Shown: positions 24,009-34,399, counted from the first letter of the stretch. The stretch is 64,000 bases of DNA from Panagrolaimus kolymaensis (GCA_028622995.1 JAJQJQ010000024.1:1240001-1304000); one strand, 5' to 3'. Program-made: numbers and translations. The notes: generated by a model from the sequence alone, not told the origin.

Positions 24009-26141
24009 CTAAATACTGGCGGCTATCATTTTTTCCCTTTTACGAGAAAATGATTGGTGGAAAATTTTTGAAATTTCTGCTTTAAAGCTTGGTTCTGATT
24101 CAGAAATGATTGTAGCGGAATAGTTTTTATTTGGTTCAAGGATTGGAATTTTATGAGGGCTTGGTAAATCAAAAAGTCTAAAAAACATTGATGTAAAAGA
24201 AAAATTTACGATAAAAGCTAATGAATAATTGTTTGACTTTGCTAATGGCAATGACAATTTTGAGTTATTGGTGTCTGATTTGAATTTATAAAACTTACGT
24301 TGAGGTACTAGTATAATCGTAATTGCATTTCTTTGCTTCAAAATCTTGAATAAAATCCTCATCAACAAATGCTGGTTCTTCCGACTCAGGTGGGGATCTG
24401 AAAAATATTAATTTATAAATGAACGATGTAAATCGGGAAAAACTCACTTCGTTATGCATAACCTCACTTCGTTATACTCACTTCGTTATTAGTGACCTCA
24501 CTTCGTTATATGAATGATAAGATCCTTATTTCAACCGATGATGAGAGGACAGTAATGTTCGTTTAATTATAAATATTTCAAACATGGGCTATGTTAAAGA
24601 TATGATTTAAGTAACTCTTTTTACTCCTTTTAAATTAATGTTACAAGAGAAGATGGCTATTTAAGAAATGATTACTATAGTGGATAGAAAAGGTTTCCAA
24701 GTGATTTGGTAAAATTTTAATTCTAATGCAAATTTTTCCGTCGATTCATGTTATGCAGCCATCATGTTTCATAAATGATCAACTGAGGCAAGAAAAACGA
24801 AACATGGGTAATCAGATTTTATGACAATGTTGCCCTCTTTTAGTAATCAGAAGATGTTGCGAATAATAAATTTTTTATGTACATAACTTACCCCAACAGT
24901 AGTTCTAAATTTGCATATTCTTTGTTAAAGATGTATGCGTACTTCTTTCTCTTCCAAAAATTTAAAAAATTAGTACAACACCAAAAATTATCCATAACGA
25001 AGTAAGGTCACTGATAACGAAGTGAGGAAAATAACGAAGTGAGTAAATAACGAAGTGAGGTGCGCTCATGTAAATCTATGCGATCAAGTATGTTAAATCA
25101 TCATGTGTATCTCTCACGAAGCTTCTCCCTGATAAGCTTCATTCCATCTCGCATCAAAGGACAGTGAAACCGCCAAACTCTTTATAAATTTGTCATGCTT
25201 AGTCAATGGGAAGCCAACCTTTTTTGCTAAAGCTTCAATCTTTTCTTTAAGTACACCATCAGGAAGTGGAACATATTTATCAAACAATGGAGCGATGAAT
25301 TCAGGATAAACGGTCATCATAACCTATAACACATTGCATTAGTATTAATTAGTTTGTAGTATGTATGTAAGCTTACAAAGATGAGGAAGGATATGAAGAG
25401 CCATAAGTAGAAGAAGAAATAATCACCTCCCCATTGAACTAACCATACAATAGCAGACAATATTGGGATGGTTAAAACAAGATTTAGAGCAATCTTTTTA
25501 GCTTTATCTGTAAAGAAGAAGAGTCTGAAAAAAACAAAGATGTAATATGAAATGAACTATAATAAAATAGTACCTGTTGATTGAAGCCATGCTTTTGTTT
25601 AATAACGAAGGTATCATAGTAACTAAAAGGCAAGCTCAAGACGACATCGACGGCTGATAGGAACAAAACAAAGTAAATGGATTGAAGAACCTGTAAAAAA
25701 TGAAAAATATGAAACATTTTTTGAAACCAAGAGACATACCTCATTTGACGTATAAGTACCACAGTAATTCCATAACAATGGCATCAAACCACCGAAAACA
25801 AAGATCTGTAAAAGGTCATTAACTTCATCAAGCTTTAAAGAATATAACAAAACGTACAGTTGTTTGAACTTGATTGAAGATTTCAGTAATAAACCCAAAG
25901 CGATCTCTATCAAGCTTATACAAACGAGCACGAGCATAATTGCGCTTGGTCATTAAAGATGAAAGTAGACTAGGACGTTTTTCATTTTTGAGATGAACTT
26001 GATACTAAAAAAGATTAAAGGTTAGAAGCTTCATGTAAGAAAGATGAAAAAGCTAAAACGAACCTGTCTCCATGCAAGATATTACAAAAATATCAACCAA
26101 TTTATGGCAAACAATGACCAAAAAATGGTCGACGGATCCAT
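24009..26141 (-). pseudogene. fce-1: Broken, chimeric FACE-1/STE24 CAAX protease gene
   Basis: Exons at 26064-26141, 25858-26004, 25740-25805, 25574-25690, 25377-25524 and 25118-25323 encode the membrane-embedded N-terminal half of STE24/FACE-1, the ER protease that processes farnesylated CAAX proteins. Diagnostic pieces are SYYDTFVIKQKHGFNQQ, VQWGGDYFFFYLWLFIS and [18 protein letters not shown]. Lesions: codon 20 of the first exon is TAA (26082-26084), and the fifth exon is 148 nt, so its frame does not fit the preceding one (one extra base would explain it). After FPLTK the sequence turns into unrelated residues instead of the VYVVEGSKRSSHSNAY block, and the HExxH zinc site is absent. Two further exons (24299-24397, 24009-24177) join in frame and encode an unrecognised Ser/Glu-rich tail. 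Splice sites remain good, so decay seems recent or the locus is a recombinant product. Confidence 0.8.
24435..25067. mobile_element. MITE-like element with 9-bp target duplication
   Basis: A 633-bp stretch flanked by the direct repeat ATGTAAATC (24426-24434 and 25068-25076). Each end carries four spaced copies of CTCACTTCGTTAT (24443-24514), present inverted at 24994-25059, making imperfect terminal inverted repeats of about 70 bp. No coding capacity was seen inside. It occupies the intron 24398-25117 of the broken fce-1 locus; without it and one target copy the intron would be 78 bp, normal here. The 9-bp duplication with long inverted ends suggests a Mutator-like (MULE) non-autonomous element, but no transposase is available to confirm this. 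Confidence 0.82.
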
Positions 26142-26964
26142 TGAGAAAGATCTGAAAGTTGTTTGTATGTTAAAAAAATGGATCAAAGTTTTCAAAGAAA
26201 TAAATTAAGCGAGCGGAGTTTAAAAAAAATAGCGGTAAACAATAATAAAAGGAGTAATAAAAAGCGGGTGAAGGAAGGAAATAAAGAGGAACGTCAATGA
26301 ATGATGATGACTGTTTGCGGTGGTAGCAGCATTCAGCATGAGTTACAGTCGTTGTGGCAACACTAACAATGGAATTAAAAATAAGCATATCGTTTACTTT
26401 ATGGGTTTTTAGGTTTTGCTTTGATAAAAGCGTTGTAAACTTTGTATTTTATTTTTGTTAAAGAGAATTTCGTGAATCAATTTATTCAATAATAAATAAA
26501 GGAAGATGTACATGACAAATAACAAATATTTAGCTTATGTTGTTACCGCCTGAAGCAACAAATATTTGAAGTTAAAATTAGACCATTTACCAAAAAAAAA
26601 GAGTAGGCTGATTGAGAAACTTAAAGTTGATAAGTATATGCTGATTGAGCACCATCACAAAATTCTGAAGGCGCTCCTACTGTGCTAATTATTATTGTTC
26701 CATTTGGTTTTAAACTTTCTTTTTTACCCTTTTTACTATTCATTCCTTGTTTATTTCAAAAATGCTCTCAATACAATTTTAATCAAGATTATTTTTTTTG
26801 TTTTACTAAGAAGCAAAACATTCCAAAAATTATTTAGTACAGCTCTTAGTTGCTGTTTTGATTAAATTAATCGAAACAGCTTAAGCTCCTTCGCCACGTC
26901 AAGGCGGCTGTACTTTGAAGAAGAAAAGGGTTTTCACCCCCACCAGTTAACAGGTGTTTCCGAG
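26142..26964. other. Intergenic region
   Basis: Upstream of the broken fce-1 gene. No reliable coding exon. The last ~80 bases lead into the minisatellite and are locally GC-richer (CCTTCGCCACGTCAAGGCGG). Confidence 0.5.
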
Positions 26965-27580
26965 AAATCTCCGAAGAGATATAAGTGAAGAAGGCCGACG
27001 CAAAAGCGAAGGATATCTCCGAAGAGATATAAGTGAAGAAGGCCGACGCAAAGCGAAGGATATCTCCGAAGAGATATAAGTGAAGAAGGCCGACGCAAAA
27101 GCGAAGGATATCTCCGAAGAGATATAAGTGAAGAAGGCCGACGCAAAAGCGAAGGATATCTCCGAAGAGATATAAGTGAAGAAGGCCGACGCAAAAGCGA
27201 AGGATATCTCAGAAGAGATATAAGTGAAGAAGGCCGACGCAAAAGCGAAGGATATCTCCGAAGAGATATAAGTGAAGAAGGCCGACGCAAAAGCGAAGGA
27301 TATCTCCGAAGAGATATAAGTGAAGAAGGCCGACGCAAAAGCGAAGGATATCTCCAAAGAGATATAAGTGAAGAAGGCCGACGCAAAGCGAAGGATATCT
27401 CCGAAGAGATATAAGTGAAGAAGGCCGACGCAAAAGCGAAGGATATCTCCGAAGAGATATAAGTGAAGAAGGCCGACGCAAAAGCGAAGGATATCTCCGA
27501 AGAGATATAAGTGAAGAAGGCCGACGCAAAAGCGAAGGATATCTCCGAAGAGATATAAGTGAAGAAGGCCGACACAAAAT
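26965..27580. repeat. 48-bp minisatellite, about 13 units
   Basis: Tandem array of a 48-bp unit that includes ATATCTCCGAAGAGATAT followed by AAGTGAAGAAGGCCGACGC and AAAAGCGAAGG. Two units are 47 bp (one A fewer, near 27050 and 27386), and single substitutions mark others (CTCAGAAGAG near 27208, CTCCAAAGAG near 27354, GACACAAAATG at the right end). Every unit contains the perfect 7-bp hairpin ATATCTC-CGAA-GAGATAT. GC content is far above the flanks. Long open frames on both strands are by-products of a unit length divisible by three. Confidence 0.95.
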
Positions 27581-28644
27581 GAACCGAAGATTAACCAAAA
27601 AATTTATCCGGTTGCTTGGGCTTAAGTGAAAACCAAAAAAGAACGCTTAAAGATTCGCTTTTTGCTGCCAGAGAGAGAAAGAAAAACCTTTACGCGCACC
27701 TTTTTGGCTTGAATTACAAAAAAAAATATAAATATTCTAACATAAATTTAGCTTTGACAAAAAACAAAGGCAAACTTTAATTTGGCTGAAATAGCTAGGT
27801 AGCTTATAAAGTGGAAAAAGAAGGTGGTAATAATTTATTTTTACTTTATTATCAATTTTTATTACTCAACTAGAGGTTAAGCGGGCCTTCGGCCCGCCAG
27901 CAAATGTTTCTTTTTCGAAATATTTTTATTAATTAAAGTTTACAACGCGCAGTTCTTAGTAAAATAAGATACTAATACATGCTACTATATCATGGACATT
28001 CCTGTGCATTTTACTCTACAAAAGTCCTTAAAACTCATCCTAAAATATCCCAAACCATTTCAATAGCATTCTCATCAATTTTATTTTATTAAATTAGATC
28101 CTTCCCGAGATAATAACTCCATGGATCATTTTCCTGATATTAGCTCCTTAATGCTTCCTTAAAATAAAACCCCGACTTATCATTATTTCATTTCTATGAA
28201 ATGAGAATGCAAAACCATTTTTTGCTTTTTCATTCTTTTTTTCCTTTCTTTTTGCTTGATAGAAAATTTGCATAGAAGCGACGCACAAACAGACAATGAA
28301 AATTGAGAAGAAGGATTTTCAAAATTCATGTTTATGCTAATTCAAAGATTTTTATTTCATTCTTTTACAATTTTCTAGATTTCCAGGCAGAGACGCACGC
28401 ACAGACAATGAAAATTGTTAAGAAGGAAGTTTATAAGCATCAAATACTTCTGTCTACTTTAAAATTCTCTTGTTTCAAACAGTATTTATTTGGGAGCTTT
28501 TGCTTTTAATAACGTTAAATTAAATGTTATTTTGTTTTCATTGTTGAAATCAACATTGGTATCCTTTTTATTTTATGAAATTATAAACACATAATCTCTC
28601 TCCTTTTTTATTATTATAAATTTTATTATTAATTAATTTATTTA
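27581..28644. other. Intergenic region with GC-rich hairpin
   Basis: No coding gene. A very stable hairpin, GCGGGCC-TTC-GGCCCGC, stands at 27881-27897 in AT-rich surroundings. The repeated phrase AGACAATGAAAATTG occurs at 28292 and 28404 next to related ACGCACA text, a short imperfect direct duplication of about 110-bp spacing. Confidence 0.55.
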
Positions 28645-28904
28645 TTATATCAACGATTTATTGCTTGATTTTTTAAACATTGGTGCTAAAACGATTATCA
28701 ATCTTTCACATGTTGAACGAGTAACACGACTTTTTCGAACTTTTCCAATTTGTTCTAATCTCGGTAAAATTTTACAGAAATGATACACATAAGAAAGGTC
28801 TTCATCGGTGATATCTGGAATAGGACCTTGTAATGATTCTTCATGATATGATAATTGTCCAAGAGGTCGCAAAGTTTTATCATCATCTGCTTCAGGGCCT
28901 GTCG
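28645..28904 (-). CDS. Orphan terminal exon, unknown protein (partial)
   Basis: A minus-strand exon follows a good acceptor (CCATTTTTAG) at 28905-28914 and reads 85 full codons, plus two leading bases, to a TAA. Pieces include TGPEADDDKTLRPLGQLSYH, IPDITDEDLSYVYHFCKILP and RSTCERLIIVLAPMFKK. The composition is that of a real protein rather than of T-rich noise. I do not recognise the family, and no upstream exon is apparent; the DNA immediately 5' is a deleted 5S/SL unit and a dispersed repeat. It may be the surviving 3' end of a truncated gene, or the end of a gene with a very long intron. Confidence 0.45.
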
Positions 28905-28962
28905 CTAAAAATGGATAAAATAAATAAAAATTTTAGTACAGAATTTTTTTTTATTAATAATA

Positions 28963-29175
28963 CTTCCATTTTCCTTTTTGGTGCTTGCTTTATTTTCTAA
29001 AAATTTGAGAAAGAATTCAAAAATACTTTGTTTTTATTATTTTTTTGTCAAATAATTTCCCAAAAGACTAAACAAAGAAAGTTATGAAACAACTTATCAA
29101 ATTTTCGAATTAAACCGAAGATGAATTCTTTTTCATTCATTTTTTATCAAAATATAAAAAAAGGAAGGATGCGTT
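28963..29175. repeat. Internally deleted copy of the 5S/SL unit
   Basis: 28963-29006 matches 34400-34443 (shared TCCTTTTTGGTGCTTGCTTT), and 29111-29175 matches 34941-35004 (TAAACCGAAGATGAATTC and the following CATTCATTTT, AATATAAAAAAAGGAAGGATGCG). The latter holds the first bases of the SL1-type leader and its upstream flank. Both the 5S gene and the SL RNA body are missing between these ends. Confidence 0.7.
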
Positions 29176-29562
29176 TTGTTTTTCCATTGATGTTCATCTT
29201 TCTTTTTTCACTTATTTTTCACGCTTTCCAAAGTCCAGTTGTTGAAAATTGAAAATATAAAATAAATAACAAAAATATTAAAATTTATTTTTGTTTTTAA
29301 ATTTAAATAAAAGTTTTAATAAAATAAAATCCTTTTGTGACAGGATCAAGCTTTTTCGTGATAGCACATTTCAAGAAAAAATGTTGACACTAAAATCATA
29401 ATTTCAATAACATTTTGTTATAAAAAATAAAATAAACTTTGAGTAATTTAAAAATTTTTTTCTGATTTTAAAATTTGCTTCTAAAAACAATTGGATGCTA
29501 TTCAAATGAATTTCTGCTGGGATGTTTTATTTTAATTAGTCTTGTCTTAAACTTGCTTCAGT
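29170..29562. repeat. Dispersed ~400-bp repeat, copy 1
   Basis: High-identity match to 42243-42645, beginning around TTCCATTGATGTTCATC, through CACGCTTTCCAAAGTCCAG and AGCTTTTTCGTGATAGC, to the TTAGTCNTGTCTTAAA block. No coding capacity seen and no clear terminal repeats found by eye. Confidence 0.8.
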
Positions 29563-29867
29563 ATTTTCAACGACCAATGAATATTATGCAAGTTGCATAA
29601 AAATTCTGTAAAATATAAAAATGAGTTAACTAGAAGAAGAAAAAAGAGGTACTATTTTTTATAGCAAACAAAAAAAAGAGAGAAAAGTAACTTGACAAAA
29701 ATCAAAGCATTATTCTAAATGATTTTGAATGATTGAAAATTATAAAAAGTGTTGAAACGATGATAATTTATTTTTTTTGTTACAAGAATATCAATACATA
29801 CAAATACATAATAATAAAATATGATTTGAAATGGAGCAATATTTGATTCAATCCATTATAAAGAATG
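29563..29867. other. Intergenic, 3' flank of membrane-protein gene
   Basis: Nothing recognised besides AT-rich DNA; probable polyadenylation region of the minus-strand gene ending at 29868. Confidence 0.45.
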
Positions 29868-30573
29868 TTAAAGTTCAAGAACAGCGTAACCAAAAAGAGC
29901 AGTAAATGGAACAAAGAACGAAGCAATTAAACTGAAGATAGGAAACACGAGAGAACCATTACATTGTTTTGAGATTGATGGAGAATAATCAGGGCCTAAA
30001 AGTAAAACATTAGTAAATGAATGATTTCAAAAATAAGTTGTCGTCGTGGCAGTATATGTGTAGCAAAATCTTTTGTAACAATTTTTAACTTAAAAACATA
30101 TACATTTTTCACTATAGCATTCTTGTGTTTCTTCATCAAAACATTCGCTACATTCACCCATAGCATTGCATTGATCTCCAATATATATAATGAAAGCTAA
30201 ACCAAAAATGAAGATAAGACCAGCGATGATTCCACCAACCCATAAGAGGTCATGTTTTTCAGGATGATAAACAGCGTAAACGAACGATCCACAAAGAATG
30301 ATGAGAATGAGAGCTTTTACCATATGAAAGAGAACAAAATTTTGTAACATAGTATTTGAGAATGATGAGAAATGGTAAATTGTGATTGAATCAAATACCA
30401 AAGCGATGAATGGTGCAATAAGTAAACCAGTAATCTAAAAAGGTAATAAAAATGTAAAAAAACTAAACCAAACAAAGAAAACAACTCACAGTTTTGCAAT
30501 TTTCGCTAAAACATCCATTTGATGATGGTTGTTGTCGTTCACCGAGAAGAGGAATTGCTGCTTCTTTTGCCAT
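29868..30573 (-). CDS. Four-helix membrane protein, unknown family (A)
   Basis: Three exons (30490-30573, 30104-30434, 29868-29995) give 180 residues. The N terminus MAKEAAIPLLGERQQPSSNG is cytosol-like and contains a dileucine (IPLL) that could be an endosomal sorting signal. Four hydrophobic stretches are visible: ITGLLIAPFIALVF, FHMVKALILIILCGSFVYAV, LLWVGGIIAGLIFIFGLAF and FSLIASFFVPFTALFGYA. Between the third and fourth lies a Cys-rich loop (CNAMGECSECFDEETQECY and further Cys), probably disulphide-bonded outside the cytosol. The next gene (31175-31825) has the same exon number, intron phases and layout, so the two are tandem paralogues. Resemblance to small nematode tetraspan families is only topological; function unknown. 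The ATG chosen opens the first exon. Confidence 0.8.
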
Positions 30574-31174
30574 TTATGTATCTTCTTAACTTTGAAAAAA
30601 AAACGTTGTTGAAGTTAAATGATTGAAGTTTTGATTGACAAACGCTTCCAAACAATGAATGAATAAAGTTTCATACAAATTTCCATAAAAAAAACTTTAC
30701 CTTTTTCATGAAAAGGATTTTTTTCGCCAATAAAATGAAAGAAAATGAAAGAAACGCAAAAACCCAGAAAGTAATATCACATTTTTTGTATTAAAAAAAC
30801 ATTTTGTAATGGATTTTTACCATGAAAATCTTATAACTAATTTATTGTAAAACTTTTTGGTTTCTTTTATACGAAAGAAATATAGTAATAATGTGTTTAT
30901 AAAGCAAGGGGAAAAAATGGCTTCAATTTGAATAACAAAGAGTTAACACATTATAATACTAAACTTTTGGTTAACAACAATCATACTTCCTAAGTAACTA
31001 TTTCTTACAAACCATCAATGATAAGTATTCTGAATTTAGACAAATTGATAAGAAAATAAACAAAAGAAATAAAAGTTTAATGCTTTATTATTTTACACAA
31101 CGCAATCTATTACAGTAAAATCAATCAAAATACATAAATTCATTTTATACAGCAGGAAGTTAGTTGTTCGTTCA
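30574..31174. other. Spacer between the two membrane-protein genes
   Basis: AT-rich, nothing recognised. It should contain the upstream region of gene A and the 3' end of gene B. Confidence 0.45.
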
Positions 31175-31825
31175 TCATTGGTCCTTGTTCAAGTAGTAAA
31201 TAAGAAGAAGAGTCCAAATTGTAGATAAAAACATCAAAAATAAAGAAGTAGCAGGATAACTAATTAAATTGGTGCAGTAATGTTTTGGTAGAGGTTTAAT
31301 GGTGCCTAAAACGTAAAAAGTTAATCAAATAACAAAATGAAAAAATAGAAGCTTACCATTTTCATGACTTGAGTAACATTGATCATCAACGATGAGTACA
31401 ATCATAACCAAATCCAAAATGAATAAAATCCCAAAGATAATTGATACAATTTTCATAATATAAAGTTTTCGTGGAACACAAGCAACATACACGAGTAAAC
31501 AATTAAGGATAAGCAAAATGAAAGTTTCAACCATATAAAAATAAGTATATTCTTTCACTTCGTTGAGATAAATAATCCAACCATTTTGGATAAACTTGCT
31601 TACAAGAAAAGAAATAAGCTGAAGATGAAAAAATATTATACGAGAAAAATATTTTTAACATACCATATTCGAAAGGAAAGAAGTACAGCAACACCCATCA
31701 GAGTTTCCATTTCTATTGTTTCTTCGTCGTCGTCGGTTTGAAGGATGATGATTTGGTGGATTTAATGATGAAGATCGTTGTTCTTGATCAACGATAACTG
31801 GAGTAGCAGCGATTGATGAAGCCAT
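31175..31825 (-). CDS. Four-helix membrane protein, unknown family (B)
   Basis: Three exons (31664-31825, 31357-31618, 31175-31305) give 184 residues. A polar N-terminal tail with an Arg/Asn-rich stretch (SNRRRRRNNRNGNSDG) leads to CCCTSF. Hydrophobic segments follow: NMLISFLVSKFIQNGW, VETFILLILNCLLVYVA, VSIIFGILFILDLVMIVLIV and ATSLFLMFLSTIWTLLLIYY. Between helices three and four is a short loop with DDQCYSSHENG, aligning with GDQCNAMGE of gene A. Exon lengths and the phase-0 and phase-1 introns match gene A, supporting tandem duplication despite low sequence identity. No known family was recognised and no function is proposed. The CCC motif near the first helix could be palmitoylated. Confidence 0.78.
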
Positions 31826-33109
31826 TCTTTCTTTTACAACTTTTTTTGATGAATAAAAAAATGCAATGAATGAAACTATGAATTTTGAAAGAAAAAAAAG
31901 GACGAAAATTTATGCGCTTGATAAGTTATGCAAATTTTTTTTCTTCCAAAGTTTATTTTTTTCACATGAAAGTCATTTCATCGAAGAAATTCAAATTTTT
32001 AATTCAAAAGAAATTTTTTTATCTCGTGGTTCTACGAGATTGTTTTCACTTTAAATTTATCCATTTTTTAACTTTTATTACCAAATTTATGAATTTTGTT
32101 TATTTTAATTTCTTAAATAAACAAAAAATCCTAATGAAACTTTATAACTTTTTATTTTTTTTTATTCAACATTTTGAGTGCTGATTTTATTATTAGTACT
32201 TTAAAATTTATTGCCCATGTCTGTGAAAAAATAAAATTATAGAAAGATTAACTTAAGTAAAGAGTTAATTATAAAGTTATTATGAGAAAAGAAATTTCAT
32301 TTTTCAAAAGTAATAATACTTTTCTGAAATGAGTCAAAAAAAGTATTGAAAAATGCAAAATTGGGAAGCAGTTTGTTTGTTTTGAGAAAAAATTTATTGA
32401 AAGGCATAATTTAGAAGTTTTTGAGCCAAAAATCAAAAAGCATAAAATGTTACAGTTTTTATTTATTCTAGTTTTACTGCAAAAAAAATTAAATTTAAAA
32501 ATAGCGAAATATAGAAAAAAGCTAGTTCCAATGTCAACAGTTTATTAAACTTATTTAAATTGTCGATACTGTAATTTACAGTTTTTAAGTTGCCAAAAAA
32601 AACCATGCTCCAATTTTTAAGAAAAAGTCCAAAATTAATAACTTTATAACAGTTTTTTTAGGTCCAAAAGATGGAAATCTCTGTCATATTCGATCACAGT
32701 TTTATGATAATTCAATATGAAATTCATAAAAATTTTAAATTTTTAAATTTTTGGTTTCAACATAGCAGAAATGAAATGTAAATTTATAAGGGATAGAGAA
32801 AACCTTGGAAGATTTGCTATAGTTTCAATACTTTTTCTTTGGCTCATATCTTTTTTTTAAAAGCAGTTTTTTAAGTGTCAAAAATTATTTAAAAAACAAC
32901 ATACTTATTTTCAATTCTTGACGATCTGTATTAGTGAGAAAAAAAATTATTGATAAATGCAAGTAGTGTTAGGGCTTCTTTTTGTGAATTAATTTTTAAA
33001 AAATGCAAAAGTGTTGTATTTTTTTTATATTTGAAAGATAAAAAAATTTGCAAAAATGTGTGTGTTTTTTTGCGAGTGTTAAAAACATTTAAAAAGAAAA
33101 ACTTATCGC
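31826..33109. other. Intergenic AT-rich region
   Basis: No coding exon recognised on either strand; open frames are low-complexity (Phe, Lys, Leu, Ile). Confidence 0.5.
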
Positions 33110-33207
33110 TCATCTTTTTAGCCCATACAGGTGCGCCAAGTTCAACGTAGAAGCTATCACTACGTTCATATTGTTCCGTATCAACAACACCAATTTCAAC
33201 AAATGCT
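33110..33207 (-). pseudogene. Relic exon of Na+/Ca2+ exchanger (Calx-beta domain)
   Basis: After a TTTTTAAG acceptor the minus strand reads AFVEIGVVDTEQYERSD and then SFYVELGAPVWAKKMS, the Calx-beta pattern of NCX exchangers (an Ile/Val-Glu-Ile, D-x-E-x-Y-E, F-x-V-x-L-G-x-P series). NCX proteins export Ca2+ in exchange for Na+ and use this domain for Ca2+ sensing. No neighbouring exchanger exon is visible, no GT donor follows the conserved part, and a solo LTR lies about 230 bp away. It is most likely a transposed or left-over fragment; an exon of a very widely spaced gene is the alternative. Confidence 0.6.
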
Positions 33208-33440
33208 CTTAAAAATTAATTTGTTTTATTTGCTTTGCCCAGTTTAATTTTATTTTTAATTGGTTATCAAAAAATTACCAAAGTTCAGTTTTTAATTTTT
33301 TTTAAAGAAGTAACAAGTTTAAAATTTTGAAATACATGCAATGTATTCATTTGTATATAAACAAATAGTAATATAAACAAATATTTTAACAAAATCAGTT
33401 TTAAAAAGAAAAAAATAAGTTCAATGTTTCGAATTATACG

Positions 33441-33653
33441 TGTTGTGCACAGCTTCAGGGGACACAACAATAAATAAATATATGTTTATTGCTCACAATA
33501 TTACAGCACAAAACAGCAATGCTTACAATCGACAATCAAATGAATGAAAGACAAAACAACAAAGATACAAAGCGAAAGAGGATTGAGCGTGTCACTGACT
33601 TTCACATACTTTCGTAATAGTAGACAGGCACCTTCAAATATGTGGGCACAACA
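33441..33653. mobile_element. Solo LTR with 5-bp target duplication
   Basis: A 213-bp sequence beginning TGTTGTGCACA and ending TGTGGGCACAACA, so it has TG..CA ends within short inverted repeats (TGTTGTGC/GCACAACA). It is flanked on both sides by ATACG (33436-33440 and 33654-33658). AATAAA signals lie inside, as in an LTR. No internal retrotransposon coding region is present nearby, which fits a solo LTR left by recombination. The superfamily cannot be determined from this. Confidence 0.72.
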
Positions 33654-33658
33654 ATACG

Positions 33659-34399
33659 CAGTTTAAATAATGAAATCTTATTGAGTTTATTATTATCTAT
33701 ATATATTTTTTTAATTTCATATAAGAAATACGCAGTTTTAAGAATTTAAGAACGTCAAAAATAATGTTATTTATTATCGGTAATAAATGGGTTTCCCCCA
33801 CTCTCACCTGCGGACAGTTTTTTTTATAATCAGACTTGTAAAGTCAAAATTATTGCACTTCATCAGCTTAATAAAAGTGCACTTATTTTTAGTCCTATTT
33901 ATTAAAAAAAAATGCAGTTAATAAAATTAAATTTTATATATTTTCTTTCAACCTCGTTTTTTAACGGAGTTAATGATACCACAGTTATAAAAATTTTAGT
34001 GCAGTGAAGATATTTTTAAATGACTAACTATATTTTTCGTGATTCGCCCAAACCATTAGCTTTTTTTAATTTTACAAAACATGAAAAGTTAACTTTTCTT
34101 TTTGTATATAAAAATATGGATGTCACACCTCTGTTTCAAGGAACGCGTTTGTCTTCGATCATTAATTATTCCACCTCTTCTTTTTTTAATCAAACGTTTT
34201 TATTTGTTACTAAAATTTTATCGAAAACCTTAGATATTTTTTTATAATTTGGTCAAGCGTTGACTATTTTTGATTCTAAATTCACCAAAAAAAATTATAT
34301 TAGAATTTTTAAACTAAAATGGCAAAAAAATTATTTTTATTAAAAAAAAATAATTAGATTCAACAAAAAAGGCAAATAATTTTAAGAGATGCTGCTATT
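33659..34399. other. Intergenic AT-rich region
   Basis: No gene recognised. Short low-complexity open frames only. Confidence 0.5.

Noticed and set aside
26934..27598. Long open frames on the minus strand with a 16-residue repeat
   Set aside because: They are produced by the 48-bp tandem unit, lack an ATG in the unit, and shift frame at two 47-bp units.
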